Source of the DNA: Hymenobacter perfusus
Lineage (GTDB): Bacteria; Bacteroidota; Bacteroidia; Cytophagales; Hymenobacteraceae
Length of the DNA stretch: 64,000 nt
Direction: 5' to 3'
NCBI RefSeq assembly: GCF_003944765.1
Contig: NZ_RWIU01000009.1
Location: forward strand, 62,001 to 126,000
In this document: one piece after another, positions 1 through 9,247 of the stretch
Layout of the letters: the number at the start of each line of letters is the position of its first letter
How positions within the stretch are numbered: the first letter of the stretch is position 1
Notes under the pieces: model-generated
What the model was told of the DNA's origin: nothing
The model's database searches: none
The model's input: only the letters and a program-made list of their open reading frames with translations
Made by a program: the position numbers and the translations under genes

Positions 1-929
1 ACGACGATATCCCGGAAGCCATCAGCATTCACATCGGCGCTGGCAATACCCGTGGAGCCCAGGCCGGTTGGGTAGCTCACAGGGGCCGCAAAGCCGGTGG
101 CCGTGGCTAGGGTAATAGTGGCCGCGTTGGCAAAGTCGGCCTGCGCCACGTCCGGGCGACCATCCCCGTTGAAATCAGCCACCAATAGCTCTATCCCGTC
201 CTGCGCGCCCGGATAGCGCCCCACGGACGCAAGTACGCCGTTGCCGGCATTGCGCAATATTTCAAAGGTAGCGGTAGCATCGTTCGAGACGAGTACATCT
301 GCTTTGCCATCGGCATTCATATCGGCTATGGTAATGCCGCCCGCTCCTTGAGGGAGGGTGAGCACAGAACCTACTTCCGTGAAAGTTCCGTTGCTCAGGC
401 TAGCTAACACGGTAAGCTGGGCGGTAGCACCCGCAGAGCTGAGCACGGCCAAGTCTGGCCGGCCATCCCCTGTCAGGTCGCCGGCCGCCAGTTCGTAGGC
501 AGCGGCATTGTTAGGGGTAGGATAGTCGACGGCCGCGTTGAAGCGGCCGGAACGGTCGTTGCGCAGCACCGATACCGACCGGCCGTTATAGGAGGTTACG
601 GCTAGGTCGGGGTACAGGTCACCATTAAAATCAGCGGCCACAATAGCATTCGGGCTACTGCCGACGGCGTAAGTTGTTGCGGCTCCCAACGTATTGGTTG
701 CGCTGTTCAACAATACGCCTACTTTATTGCCCACTAAATTGGCCGTTGCCACATCCGGGCGGCCGTCCCGGTTTAAATCAACGGCTACCACGCTACGGGG
801 CGTCTCGGGGTAGGGAGAGCCCACGCCGTAGCCGATGGGTTGCGGAAAAACCGGGAAGGACTGCCCAAACCCTGATAGAACTGGCACCAAGAGGCTACCA
901 GTAAGGAAAAGTGGTAAGCGTTGAAGCAT
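1..929 (-). CDS. Secreted FG-GAP/VCBS repeat protein (partial, C-terminus outside window)
   Basis: Read on the minus strand from an ATG at 929-927, an uninterrupted frame runs off the left edge (309 codons seen). It starts with a hydrophobic signal peptide (MLQRLPLFLTGSLLVPVLSG) ending near FGQS. The rest is a series of roughly 45-60 residue repeats, each with an aspartate-rich calcium-binding-like loop: VDLNRDGRPD, ADFNGDLYPD, GDLTGDGRPD, ADMNADGKAD, ADFNGDGRPD, ADVNADGFRD. This is the FG-GAP/VCBS pattern that folds into a beta-propeller. In Bacteroidota such proteins are exported and often end in a type IX sorting domain, which would lie outside the window. The substrate or partner cannot be told. 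The gene is divergent from the lipoprotein gene at 1130. Confidence 0.85.
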   Translation of the reverse strand, partial: MLQRLPLFLTGSLLVPVLSGFGQSFPVFPQPIGYGVGSPYPETPRSVVAVDLNRDGRPDVATANLVGNKVGVLLNSATNTLGAATTYAVGSSPNAIVAADFNGDLYPDLAVTSYNGRSVSVLRNDRSGRFNAAVDYPTPNNAAAYELAAGDLTGDGRPDLAVLSSAGATAQLTVLASLSNGTFTEVGSVLTLPQGAGGITIADMNADGKADVLVSNDATATFEILRNAGNGVLASVGRYPGAQDGIELLVADFNGDGRPDVAQADFANAATITLATATGFAAPVSYPTGLGSTGIASADVNADGFRDIV

Positions 930-1129
930 ATAAAACGATGAATAAAGGAGGAGTGTAGAGGTGGAAAATTCGCACTGCTTCGGCAAAAGCCAGTAAAACT
1001 AGGTAAGAAACGGAGGCAATAGTCGTTTTACCAGGACAAAAAATGGATTCACCGCAACCTGCGGGCATTTTTCTATACTTTCGGCTACTCCCGCTACGGT
1101 TTGTTCACTAGGTTTATCACTCGATAGTT

Positions 1130-1585
1130 ATGCTGAAAAAGTGTCTGCAATACGCCACTGCGGCTAGCCTCGTAGCCTCATTCGCCGCCTGTCAGCAAAT
1201 CGGCGAAGAGGAACAGAAGGGGATTTTTACCATTACGAACCAGTCGGGACAGGATGTGGAAGTGCGGGTGTACCGCACGCAGAACCGGCAGCAACCTCCC
1301 CTGATTCTGTCGCTGCCGCATGCTGCCAGCGTAGAGCGGATCAGCTACGGTGGAGCGGGTAATATTGCCTATCCGGAACTGTTTTCCCAGGGAGATTCCG
1401 TCCGGTTGGTGTTTCAGGACGGAAAGCAGCTGCTGCACTACTGCCCCCAGGCGCAACAGGCCGGACAGTGTCAGCCGGTGCGTAATCTGCTGTCATTGGG
1501 GCAGTATCAGACAGAAGCGCTGGATGAGTATACTATCCGGTTCAGCTACACCATAACCGCCGCCGAGTATGCAGCAGCCCGGTGA
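1130..1585 (+). CDS. Small lipoprotein of unknown function
   Basis: A 151-residue protein with a lipoprotein signal peptide: MLKKC start, hydrophobic stretch and lipobox SFAAC with the acylated Cys at residue 21, followed by QQIGEEEQKG. The mature part has alternating hydrophobic strands (GIFTITNQSGQDVEVRVYRT) that suggest a small beta-sandwich. Two cysteines in HYCPQAQQAGQC could form a disulfide. I do not recognise the family. It is anchored to the inner or outer membrane facing the periplasm, by the signal. A TACTTTCG box near 1076-1083 resembles the Bacteroidota -7 element and could be its promoter. Confidence 0.7.
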   Translation: MLKKCLQYATAASLVASFAACQQIGEEEQKGIFTITNQSGQDVEVRVYRTQNRQQPPLILSLPHAASVERISYGGAGNIAYPELFSQGDSVRLVFQDGKQLLHYCPQAQQAGQCQPVRNLLSLGQYQTEALDEYTIRFSYTITAAEYAAAR

Positions 1586-1719
1586 AAGTGGGGGATAGAC
1601 GGGTGCAGACAAGTAAGGCGGTACCCTGCACGGACGGTTAACTTACACCAAACGGGTGGCTTGGGGCGTTATGGGCAGCGAAAAGGCAATTCCTGCCGCA
1701 ACCCAAGCCGGGTTTTCGC

Positions 1720-1727
1720 TACTTTTG
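1720..1727 (+). promoter_or_regulatory. Promoter -7 element TACTTTTG
   Basis: An exact match to the Bacteroidota housekeeping -7 consensus TAnnTTTG, 43 bases before the ATG of the TPR protein at 1770. No clear -33 TTG is seen at the usual spacing, so this is a candidate only. Confidence 0.5.
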
Positions 1728-1769
1728 GCCATATCCGGCTGCGTAAGCCGTTTCCCGTAACGCCCCGCA

Positions 1770-4700
1770 ATGAAGTTTATACCCCGTTTGGCGCTGGCCG
1801 CCTCCCTTTCCGCTGCCGCCCCTTTGGCAGCCTCGGCCCAGCAAACGCAGGTGTTCACCGCTGATGAACGCCACTTCCAGGAAGGCCTTGAACTATTCGA
1901 CCGTGGCAAGTACGGCGCGGCCCAGCAGGCTTTCCAACGCTACCTCGACCTCACCCAGCGCCGCACCGGCGAGCTGGCCCCCGGCCGCACTACCGATGCC
2001 GAGTACTACTACGCCGTGGCCGGCCTCTACCTGTTCCACCCCGACGCCGAGGACCGCATCCTGGGCTTTGCCTCCCAGAACCCGGCCCACCCCAAGGCGG
2101 CCCAGGCCTATTTCGAGCTGGGCAAGTTCTACTTCGATAAGAAGGATTACGTGCGGGCCATCGACTATTTGCAGAAGGTAGGCCCCGATAACCTCTCCGA
2201 CGACCAGCGGGCTGAGGCCGAGTTCAAGCTCGGCTACGCCTATTTCGCCCAGAAGGAGTTCGACAAAGCCAAGCTGCAGTTCGACCGCAACAAGGCCGGC
2301 AACCACCAGTACCGCTACGCCAGCTCCTACTACGCCGGCTACCTGGCCTACCGCGCCGGCGACTACCCCGGCGCCCGTAAGGACCTAGCCGTGGCCGAGC
2401 AGAACGACGCCTACAAGCCTGTAGTGCCGGCCGTGATGAGCCAGATTTACTACAAGGAAGGCGACTACGACGGCCTGATTGCCTACGCCGGCCCGGTGCT
2501 GAGCCAGACCCCGCCGCCCCAGAGCGCCGACGAGATTCAGCTGCTGGTGGGCGACGCCTACTACCAGAAGGAGGATTTCAAGCAGGCCGCCGAGTACTTC
2601 GATAAGTACGCCGCCGGCCGCAAGAAGATCGAGCCCGAGGTGCAGTACAAAATCGGGTATGCCAACTTCAAGCAGGGCGACTTCAAGGGCGCCATCGGCA
2701 ACCTGAAGGGCGTGGCGGCGCGGCGCGACTCGCTGGGTCAGAACGCCGCCTACCACCTGGGCCTGAGCTACCTCAAAACCAGCCAGAAGCCGCTGGCCCT
2801 GAACTCGTTTGACGCGGCCCGCAAGCTCACCTTCGATAAGGTGATTACCGAAAACGCCACGCTGAAGTACGCCCAGGTGAGCTACGAGCTGGGCAACACC
2901 CAGGAGGTAATTGCCGCTTTGCGCGACTTCGGCAAGAAGTACCCGCGCTCCAAGAACCGCGCCGCCGCCGACGATATTCTGAGCGAGAGTTTCCTCAACT
3001 CCTCCGACTACGCCCAGGCCCTCAACTACCTCGATAACCTCGACGACCGGAGCCAGAAGCTGAACGCCACCTACCAGCGCGTGGCGTATTTGCAGGCCGC
3101 CACCCTATACAACGACAACCGCTACCAGGACGCGTTGCCGGTGCTGGATAAGAGCCTCAAATACCCCCAGGATGAGGCCCTGCGCGCTGCCGCCCAGGTG
3201 CTGAAAGGCGAAATCTACAGCATCGGGCAGCAGTACCAGCCCGCCATTACGGCCTACACCGCCGCCGCCCGCACGGCCCGCAGCGGCTCGGCCTCCGAAA
3301 CCGACTTCGACCAGAAGGCCCGTTACGGCCTCGGCTACGCCTACTACAACACCAAGCAGTACGACCGGGCCCGGCAGCAGTTCCAGGCCTGGCTGCAGGA
3401 CCCCGTGGCCAAGCCCGCCGACGCGAACTACTACGACGTAACCCTGCGCCTGGGCGACACCTACTATATCGGCAAGCAGTATCAGCAGGCCCTCGACCAG
3501 TATAACAAAGTCATTCAGGCCAACGCCGCCGACAAGGATTACGCCTACTACCAGAAAAGTGTGGTGCTGGGCCTGCTGGGCCGGCGCGACGAGGCCGGCG
3601 CGACGCTGAGCACCCTGCTTAAAACCTCGCCCACCTCGCGCTACGCCGATGATGCGGTGTACCAGCAGGCCCAGCTCGACTACGAGGCCGGCGAGTTTCA
3701 GCCGGCCGTGGAAGGCTTCTCCAAGCTGATCAATAACCGCCCCAACTCCCCGCTGATTCCGCAGGCGTTGCAGAAGCGCGGGGTGGCCTATCAGAACCTG
3801 GAGCAGCACGCCAAGGCCGCTGAGGACTTCAAGCAGGTGCTAAGCCAGTTTCCGCGCACCAAAGCCGCCAGCAGCGCCATTTACAGCCTGCAGGAAAGCC
3901 TGAGCGCCCAGGGCAAAACAGAGGAATTCGACCAGTACCTGGCCCAGTTCAAGCAGCAGAACCCCGACAGCAAGGCCACCGAAAGCGTGGAGTTTGAGGC
4001 CGCCAAGTCGCTGTACCTGGCCGAGAAATATGCCCAGGCCATTCCGCGCCTGGAAGGCTACCTGCAGCAGTACCCCAGCACCACCCTGGCCGCCGACGGC
4101 CGCTATTTCCTGGCCGACTCCTACCTGCGCACCGGCCGCAAAACCGACGCGCTGCCCCGCCTGAAAGCGGTGGTGGAAGAAGGCAAGAGTGAGTTCGTGA
4201 ACCGGGCCGTGGGCCGCGTGGCTGATCTGGAGTTTGAAAACAAGAATTACGCCGAGGCTGCCAAGTACTACGGCCGCCTGCGCGAGGTGTCGCAGAACAA
4301 GCGCGAGGTAGCCAACGCCGGTATCGGGCTGATGAAGAGCTACTACGAAACCGGCGACCTGGAAGGCACCCGCCGGGTGGCCCAGGAGTTGCAGGCCCAG
4401 GGTGGGGCTTCGCTCAACGCTACCAACCTGGCGTTGCTGTACCTGGGCAAGGCCAGCTACAAGGCCGGCAGCCTGGAGCAGGCCATCGGGGAGCTGACCA
4501 CGGCCGCCGCCACCGCCAAGGATGAGAGCGGGGCCGAGGCGCAGTACCTCATTGCCAGTGCCCTCTACCAGCAGAAAAAATACCCCGAAGCCCTGGACGC
4601 GGCCTACAAGAGCAACTCCGACTTCGCCAACTACGACCTGTGGCTGGGCCGGGCCTTCCTGCTGATTTCGGATACCTACGTGGCGCAGAACGAAATCTTC

Positions 4701-5012
4701 CAGGCCCGGGCCACGCTCAATTCCATCATCGACAACAAATTCCCGGTAGCCGAGGTGGTGGCCGGTGCCAAGGAGCGCCTCGCCGCTTTGCCCGCCGACC
4801 CCGCCGCGCCGGCCCCGGCCCCGAGTACGCCCAAAACCACGCCCAAATCGGCCCCGGCTACCACGCCCAAATCAACCACCAAACCCGCTACCACCAAGCC
4901 CACCGGCAAAACCACCCCGGGCAAAACGCCGGTGCGCAACTCCCTGGCCCCCTCGGAAGTGCAGCCCGCCGACACTACCACTAACCCCAGTCCCACGCCC
5001 CGGGAGGAGTAG
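1770..5012 (+). CDS. Giant periplasmic tetratricopeptide-repeat protein
   Basis: A 1080-residue protein with a cleavable signal peptide (MKFIPRLALAASLSAAAPLA, then ASAQQT). Residues about 30-1000 are a long solenoid of TPR units; the pattern of Gly/Ala at position 8, Tyr/Phe at 11-17 and Ala at 20 recurs (for example FELGKFYFDKKDYVRAIDYL, YKIGYANFKQGDFKGAIGNL, RYFLADSYLRTGRKTDALPR). The last 75 residues are a Pro/Thr/Lys-rich disordered tail. Such solenoids scaffold protein complexes; no enzyme motif is seen. It is followed by an outer-membrane barrel, an HU-SPOR protein and ExbB-ExbD-TonB in the same direction. That suggests a periplasmic partner of the TonB machine or envelope assembly (inference). 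Codon use is typical of the GC-rich neighbours. Confidence 0.85.
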   Translation: MKFIPRLALAASLSAAAPLAASAQQTQVFTADERHFQEGLELFDRGKYGAAQQAFQRYLDLTQRRTGELAPGRTTDAEYYYAVAGLYLFHPDAEDRILGFASQNPAHPKAAQAYFELGKFYFDKKDYVRAIDYLQKVGPDNLSDDQRAEAEFKLGYAYFAQKEFDKAKLQFDRNKAGNHQYRYASSYYAGYLAYRAGDYPGARKDLAVAEQNDAYKPVVPAVMSQIYYKEGDYDGLIAYAGPVLSQTPPPQSADEIQLLVGDAYYQKEDFKQAAEYFDKYAAGRKKIEPEVQYKIGYANFKQGDFKGAIGNLKGVAARRDSLGQNAAYHLGLSYLKTSQKPLALNSFDAARKLTFDKVITENATLKYAQVSYELGNTQEVIAALRDFGKKYPRSKNRAAADDILSESFLNSSDYAQALNYLDNLDDRSQKLNATYQRVAYLQAATLYNDNRYQDALPVLDKSLKYPQDEALRAAAQVLKGEIYSIGQQYQPAITAYTAAARTARSGSASETDFDQKARYGLGYAYYNTKQYDRARQQFQAWLQDPVAKPADANYYDVTLRLGDTYYIGKQYQQALDQYNKVIQANAADKDYAYYQKSVVLGLLGRRDEAGATLSTLLKTSPTSRYADDAVYQQAQLDYEAGEFQPAVEGFSKLINNRPNSPLIPQALQKRGVAYQNLEQHAKAAEDFKQVLSQFPRTKAASSAIYSLQESLSAQGKTEEFDQYLAQFKQQNPDSKATESVEFEAAKSLYLAEKYAQAIPRLEGYLQQYPSTTLAADGRYFLADSYLRTGRKTDALPRLKAVVEEGKSEFVNRAVGRVADLEFENKNYAEAAKYYGRLREVSQNKREVANAGIGLMKSYYETGDLEGTRRVAQELQAQGGASLNATNLALLYLGKASYKAGSLEQAIGELTTAAATAKDESGAEAQYLIASALYQQKKYPEALDAAYKSNSDFANYDLWLGRAFLLISDTYVAQNEIFQARATLNSIIDNKFPVAEVVAGAKERLAALPADPAAPAPAPSTPKTTPKSAPATTPKSTTKPATTKPTGKTTPGKTPVRNSLAPSEVQPADTTTNPSPTPREE

Positions 5013-5165
5013 CAGGGTTCGGATTTCGGTTGCAAGCGTAGCTTGATGCTGAACGTGGTAATTGGTTGATAATAAAAGATAAACACTGAGTAATAGGAGA
5101 GAGGTGGGAACCTTATGATAGGTTTGACCCCCGAATTTTCTGCTTGCTTGAGTTTCCCAGATAGA

Positions 5166-6857
5166 ATGACAAATTCGTCGAAATTGCTGGCCGCTGCGGC
5201 CCTGCTGACTGCCACCGCCCACGGCTCCGATGCCTGGGCCCAGAAAACGCGCGGCAAGATTGAGGATGCGGAAATTGAGATTGTAAAAGAGCGGGTAAAC
5301 GAGCTGCCCGAGGCCACCCGCAACTTTGAGAAGGTAAAGCTGGAGGCCCCGGCCAAATCCACGGAGCCCGTCAATTACTCCTTCTCCGATTTCCGCCTGC
5401 CCGCCGATAAGCTGAACCCTTCGGTGCGGGTGCTCACCATCCGCCAGGAGGAACTGACCCCGCTTACCGGCAACTACCTGAAGGCGGCTTTGGGCAACTA
5501 CGGCACCGCCTACGGCCGGGCCTACCTGCACAATACCCGCTCCGACGCGGCCAGCTACGGCCTCGACTTCAAGCACCTCTCGTCTTCGCGCGGGGCCGTG
5601 GACAAGGAAAACTCCCGCCAGAGCCAGACCAGCCTGGGCCTCAATGGCGAAACGTACAGCGGTCCGCTGGTGCTGGGAGCCAAGGTGGATGTGGGCCGGG
5701 AGCGGTACAACTTTTACGGCTACAACCGCAACGTGCCCGTGCTGCCCACGGAAGACAGCATCAAGCAGGTGTTCAAGCGCGCCGCCATCAAGGTATATGC
5801 TCGCAACCGGGCCAAGGACGCCGCTTTTCAGTATGATTTTGGCCTGGGCTTCAACTATTGGAGCGACTTCTACAACGCCCGGGAAAGCAATGTGTACGCC
5901 ACCCTGCGCTCGGGGTACAAGCTGGGCGAAACCAGCCGCGTGAGCGTCAACGGCGACGTCTCGTTCATCTCCCACAAGGACTCGCTCACCGTGAGCCGGC
6001 CCTTCGTGCAGGTGACGCCCGCCTATGAGCTGACCCTGGACCGGCTGGCCCTGTCGGTAGGGGCCACGCTGGGCTACACCGGCGACACCATTGGCAACGC
6101 CCGGCAGTTCAACGCCTACCCGGCCATCCGGGCAGCTTACACGGTTACGGAGGACAAGTTCGTGGCCTACGCGGGCCTGGGCGGCGCTATCCAGCGCGTG
6201 ACGATGTACGACCTGACCACCGAAAACCCCTGGCTGGCCCCCAACGTGCGCGTGGCCGATACCCGCCGCGGCCCCACGCTCTACTTCGGGTTCCAGGCCG
6301 CCCCGGCCCGGGCCCTGGAGGTGAATGCCCGCGTGACCCTGAGCAACGACCGGAACCTGTACTTCTACAACAACTCCCGCCGCGACTCCAGCAAGTTTGA
6401 CCTGGTATACGATAAGAAGGCCACCCAGCTGGTGAACGTCCACGGCGAAATCATCTACAACGCCGCCGAGCAGTTCCGCCTGGGCTTCAAGGCCGACTAC
6501 AACGGCTACAACGTGAAGACGCTGACCGAAGCCTTCCACCGTCCGGCCTTCCAGGGCGTGCTTTTCGGAACGTACAACTTCTACGACAAGTTGCTGGTGG
6601 GCGGCGAGCTGTATACGTACAGTTCCAGCTACGGCACCGGGCTGCTGCGCCCCACCGGCGCGGGCCTGCCGTACCGCGAAACCGTGCGCCCCACCGATTC
6701 CGTAATCGACCTGAATCTGCGGGCCGATTACCGCATTATGGAAAATCTGTCCATCTTTGCTTTAGGCAACAACCTCATTGGCCGCAAGTACGAGCGGTTC
6801 CTGAACTACCCAGTGAAGGGAATCAACGTACTGGCCGGTGTCACGTATGACTTCTAA
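5166..6857 (+). CDS. Outer-membrane beta-barrel protein, TonB-receptor-like, without plug
   Basis: A 563-residue protein. I chose the ATG at 5166 because it opens a signal peptide (MTNSSKLLAAAALLTATAHG, then SDAWAQ); the frame is open further upstream to 5115 but that adds no signal. After a short linker (to about residue 85) the whole chain consists of alternating-hydrophobicity strands with aromatic girdles, such as YNFYGYNRNVPVLP and FRLGFKADYNGY. It ends in a C-terminal phenylalanine (GVTYDF), the usual signal for insertion by BAM. The last strands (LRADYRIMENLSIFALGNNL, IGRKYERFLNYPVKGINVLA) resemble the C-terminal strands of TonB-dependent receptors. No plug domain or CarboxypepD-like domain is present, so it may be a plug-less relative. 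Neighbours suggest work with the TPR protein and the Exb/Ton genes downstream. Confidence 0.75.
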   Translation: MTNSSKLLAAAALLTATAHGSDAWAQKTRGKIEDAEIEIVKERVNELPEATRNFEKVKLEAPAKSTEPVNYSFSDFRLPADKLNPSVRVLTIRQEELTPLTGNYLKAALGNYGTAYGRAYLHNTRSDAASYGLDFKHLSSSRGAVDKENSRQSQTSLGLNGETYSGPLVLGAKVDVGRERYNFYGYNRNVPVLPTEDSIKQVFKRAAIKVYARNRAKDAAFQYDFGLGFNYWSDFYNARESNVYATLRSGYKLGETSRVSVNGDVSFISHKDSLTVSRPFVQVTPAYELTLDRLALSVGATLGYTGDTIGNARQFNAYPAIRAAYTVTEDKFVAYAGLGGAIQRVTMYDLTTENPWLAPNVRVADTRRGPTLYFGFQAAPARALEVNARVTLSNDRNLYFYNNSRRDSSKFDLVYDKKATQLVNVHGEIIYNAAEQFRLGFKADYNGYNVKTLTEAFHRPAFQGVLFGTYNFYDKLLVGGELYTYSSSYGTGLLRPTGAGLPYRETVRPTDSVIDLNLRADYRIMENLSIFALGNNLIGRKYERFLNYPVKGINVLAGVTYDF

Positions 6858-6898
6858 TCTGACGCTGATGTAATGCGGAAATTCCGGCTTAACCATCT

Positions 6899-6995
6899 GT
6901 CATCCTGAGCACAGCGAAGGACCTTGCCCGCCTGGAATGCCGCATTAATACGGCTGTTCTACCGGGGCAAGGTCCTTCGTTGCGCTCAGGATGAC
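6899..6995. repeat. GTCAT-GAGC family palindrome, copy 1
   Basis: Two arms of about 32 bases face each other: the left starts GTCATCCTGAGC, the right ends GCTCAGGATGAC, with a roughly 33-base loop. It fills the gap between the barrel gene and the HU-SPOR gene. Each arm also folds on itself: TCCT pairs with AGGA across a loop GAGC-N4-CGA. Confidence 0.85.
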
Positions 6996-7050
6996 CGGTG
7001 TTTTTGTAGCTTCCGTCCAGCGTTTTCTCCTTACCAGTACCCGCAACCGA

Positions 7051-8280
7051 ATGCTTTCTGACCATATCCGCACCTTGCTCCGGGACCATGATTGCATCAT
7101 CATTCCCGATTTTGGCGGCCTGATTGCCGAATATGCACCCGCCCGAATTCATCCGGTGCGCCACACGCTCACGCCCCCGGCCAAGCGCGTGGCCTTCAAC
7201 CAGTCGCTTACCCGCAACGACGGGCTGCTGGTGGATGCGCTGAGTGCCAAGCTGGACCTGAGCACCGCCCAGGCCCGCCAGCTGGTGCGCGAGGCCGTGT
7301 TGCGGATGGAGCAGGAGCTGGAAACAGGCATGCGGACCGAGTTGAGCGGCGTCGGTACATTCCGGCGCACGCCGGGCCGGGGGCTGGAATTTGAGTACAC
7401 CGGGGGGCAGAACCTACTGAGCGCCAGTTTCGGGCTGCCCGAGCTGGTGTCGCGGCCGGTGCGCGCCACCGATGCGCTGCTGGCCCGCGAGCGGCCGACG
7501 GCCGCTCCGCTGCTGGCAGCTTCCCGTTCCAACCGCGCCACGCGGGCATTCCGCACGGTGGGCTCCGTGGTTATTGCGGGACTGGTACTGTCGGCCAACT
7601 ACTTCTTTGCGGATATGTTCGGGTACCTGCCCGAGCAGTTGCGCCTGCCAGTGGCCGCAGTGGCGCCTGCTGCTGAGCCAGCCGCGCAGCCCGTACTGCG
7701 GCAGCAGGCGGCGCTGGGCAACCCCGGCTCCGAGTCGGAGCTGGCCGCTGCTCCCGCACCTGACATGACGCCCGCGCCCGTTACGGCCCCCGTAGCAGTA
7801 GCTGCTGCACCAGCCACGAAGCCGGTGGTGGTAGCTCGCCCCGTTGTGAAAGCAACCGTGATAGCCAAACCCGCCGCGAAACCTGCCGCAACGCCCGTAG
7901 TGGCTATTGCCAAGCCTGCTGGGGTAGTTCCGGTTGTGCAGACAACCAAGGCGAAAGCAGCAGCCAAGCCCACCACCAAAGCGCCCGGCTGGGAAAAAGC
8001 GGCTGCCGCCAATGCAACCAACGTGGCCGAATCGGCGACAATTAAAAGCCGTACGGGCCGTTACTTCATCGTGGCCGGTTCCTACACCAGCTTGGCTAAC
8101 GCCGAGAAGGGCCGTCAGGCGCTGCTGCGGCTGGGGCACCAGCCCCGCGTGATTCTGCCCGCCTTTGGCAGCCGCCAGTACATGCTGTCGGTAGCTGATT
8201 TCCCGGACCGTGCTTCGGCCGACCGTCAGGCCAGCCTGCTGCGCAAGCGTCTCGGCGACCTGTGGATCAAAAATTACTAG
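7051..8280 (+). CDS. HU/CCDC81-type N-terminal domain, transmembrane, SPOR-domain protein
   Basis: A 409-residue protein. The ATG at 7051 begins the conserved N-terminus (MLSDHIRTLLRDHDCIIIPD); the open frame extends upstream only into the repeat at 6899-6995. Residues 1-130 match the Bacteroidota HU-CCDC81 pattern, an HU/IHF-like fold with GGLIAEYAPARIHP and GVGTFRRTPGRGLEFEY. A single membrane segment lies around residues 170-195 (TVGSVVIAGLVLSANYFFAD). A long Ala/Pro/Lys-rich linker follows. The last 75 residues form a SPOR domain (GRYFIVAGSYTSLANAEKGR, ending DLWIKNY), which binds denuded peptidoglycan at division sites. The N-terminal part should be cytoplasmic and the SPOR part periplasmic. 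It may connect cytoplasmic or nucleoid structures to septal wall; this is inferred from the domains. Confidence 0.8.
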   Translation: MLSDHIRTLLRDHDCIIIPDFGGLIAEYAPARIHPVRHTLTPPAKRVAFNQSLTRNDGLLVDALSAKLDLSTAQARQLVREAVLRMEQELETGMRTELSGVGTFRRTPGRGLEFEYTGGQNLLSASFGLPELVSRPVRATDALLARERPTAAPLLAASRSNRATRAFRTVGSVVIAGLVLSANYFFADMFGYLPEQLRLPVAAVAPAAEPAAQPVLRQQAALGNPGSESELAAAPAPDMTPAPVTAPVAVAAAPATKPVVVARPVVKATVIAKPAAKPAATPVVAIAKPAGVVPVVQTTKAKAAAKPTTKAPGWEKAAAANATNVAESATIKSRTGRYFIVAGSYTSLANAEKGRQALLRLGHQPRVILPAFGSRQYMLSVADFPDRASADRQASLLRKRLGDLWIKNY

Positions 8281-8309
8281 TCTCCCACTTGAATTAATGT
8301 ATTGTATTT

Positions 8310-8379
8310 GTGAGAAGCTAAAATACTCAGGGTTACCTTTTTAGGGCCTTGGTGTTTTAGCTTTTCTTTTGCTTCTCAC
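8310..8379. repeat. Inverted repeat before exbB
   Basis: Left arm GTGAGAAGCTAAAA (8310-8323) is matched by TTTTAGC (8355-8361) and GCTTCTCAC (8371-8379), with a pyrimidine insert on the right side. It ends 12 bases before the ExbB start. Confidence 0.6.
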
Positions 8380-8391
8380 CCAACCCCACGC

Positions 8392-9123
8392 ATGACGCAC
8401 CTGCTTTCCTTGCTGCTGCAACTCCAGGTAGGGGACGCGGCCCCCACCGCTTCGCCCGCCGCCGCCGATTCTGCTGCCACGGCCGCCAACGCCGCCGCCG
8501 CTGCCGCGCCCGGTCTCTCGCTCATCGACCTGATTCTGGCCGGGGGCTGGATTATGGTGCCGTTGTTTCTGCTCTCGTTCGTCTCCATTTACATCATTCT
8601 AGAGCGCTACATCACCATCCGCAAGGCCGGGGCGGTGCCGGAGTCGTTCATGCCCGGCATCCGCAACCTGATGGTGAAAGGGGATTTGCAGGGAGCCAAA
8701 ATGCTGTGCGCTCAGAACTCGGCCCCCCTGGCCCGCATGATTGAGAAGGGTATCCGTCGTATCGGCCTGCCACTCAAGGAAATTGAAACCAGCGTGGAAA
8801 ACGTGGGTAAGATTGAAATTGCCCGCCTCGAAAAGAACATCAACGTGCTGGGCATTATTGCGGGCGTGGCTCCCATGCTCGGTTTCGTGGGTACCATCAT
8901 CGGGGTAATCAAAATCTTCTACGCCATCAGTTCCACCGGCGACTTTGGTATTGCCCAGATTTCGGGCGGTCTGTACACCAAAATGGTCACCTCGGCCGCC
9001 GGCCTCATCGTGGGTATTATTGCCCACATTGGCTACCACTGGCTCAGCATTATGGTGGAGCGCATGGTGTTCCGTATGGAAAACTCGGCCATCGAGTTCA
9101 TGGATATTCTTCAGGACAACTAG
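8392..9123 (+). CDS. exbB: ExbB/TolQ/MotA-family proton channel protein
   Basis: A 243-residue inner-membrane protein with the three-helix MotA/TolQ/ExbB topology. It has an Ala-rich N-terminal extension (residues 15-45), TM1 around 50-75 (LILAGGWIMVPLFLLSFVSI), and TM2/TM3 in the conserved block IAGVAPMLGFVGTIIGVIKI and TKMVTSAAGLIVGIIAHIGY. The LGFVGTIIG and TSAAGLIVG signatures line the proton path. With ExbD and TonB next door it forms the motor that powers outer-membrane receptors, such as the one at 20486. Its stop codon is at 9121-9123, and the gap to exbD is a long inverted repeat. Confidence 0.93.
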   Translation: MTHLLSLLLQLQVGDAAPTASPAAADSAATAANAAAAAAPGLSLIDLILAGGWIMVPLFLLSFVSIYIILERYITIRKAGAVPESFMPGIRNLMVKGDLQGAKMLCAQNSAPLARMIEKGIRRIGLPLKEIETSVENVGKIEIARLEKNINVLGIIAGVAPMLGFVGTIIGVIKIFYAISSTGDFGIAQISGGLYTKMVTSAAGLIVGIIAHIGYHWLSIMVERMVFRMENSAIEFMDILQDN

Positions 9124-9245
9124 CGGTGAGATGGTGAGGTGGTGAAATGATGAGTTGACGTTCTGCTTGCGCCACTTGCCCAACTCGCGCCATCTGCACC
9201 ACTGAAATATCCACTCACCATTTCACCACCTCACTATCTCACCGC
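9123..9245. repeat. Stop-to-start gap-filling hairpin between exbB and exbD
   Basis: Left arm 9123-9155 is built from variants of the word GGTGAGAT/GGTGAAAT. The right arm 9213-9245 is its complement, ending in CTATCTCACCGC. The arms pair over about 33 bases with few mismatches and a 57-base loop. The left arm begins on the last base of the exbB stop codon and the right arm ends 2 bases before the exbD ATG. Confidence 0.85.
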
Positions 9246-9247
9246 CC

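Noticed and set aside
4872..6539. Long minus-strand open frame (555 codons) opposite the TPR/barrel genes
   Set aside because: It is antisense to two clear genes; its His/Gly/Val-rich composition is the mirror of GC-rich codon usage and it has no domain or signal.
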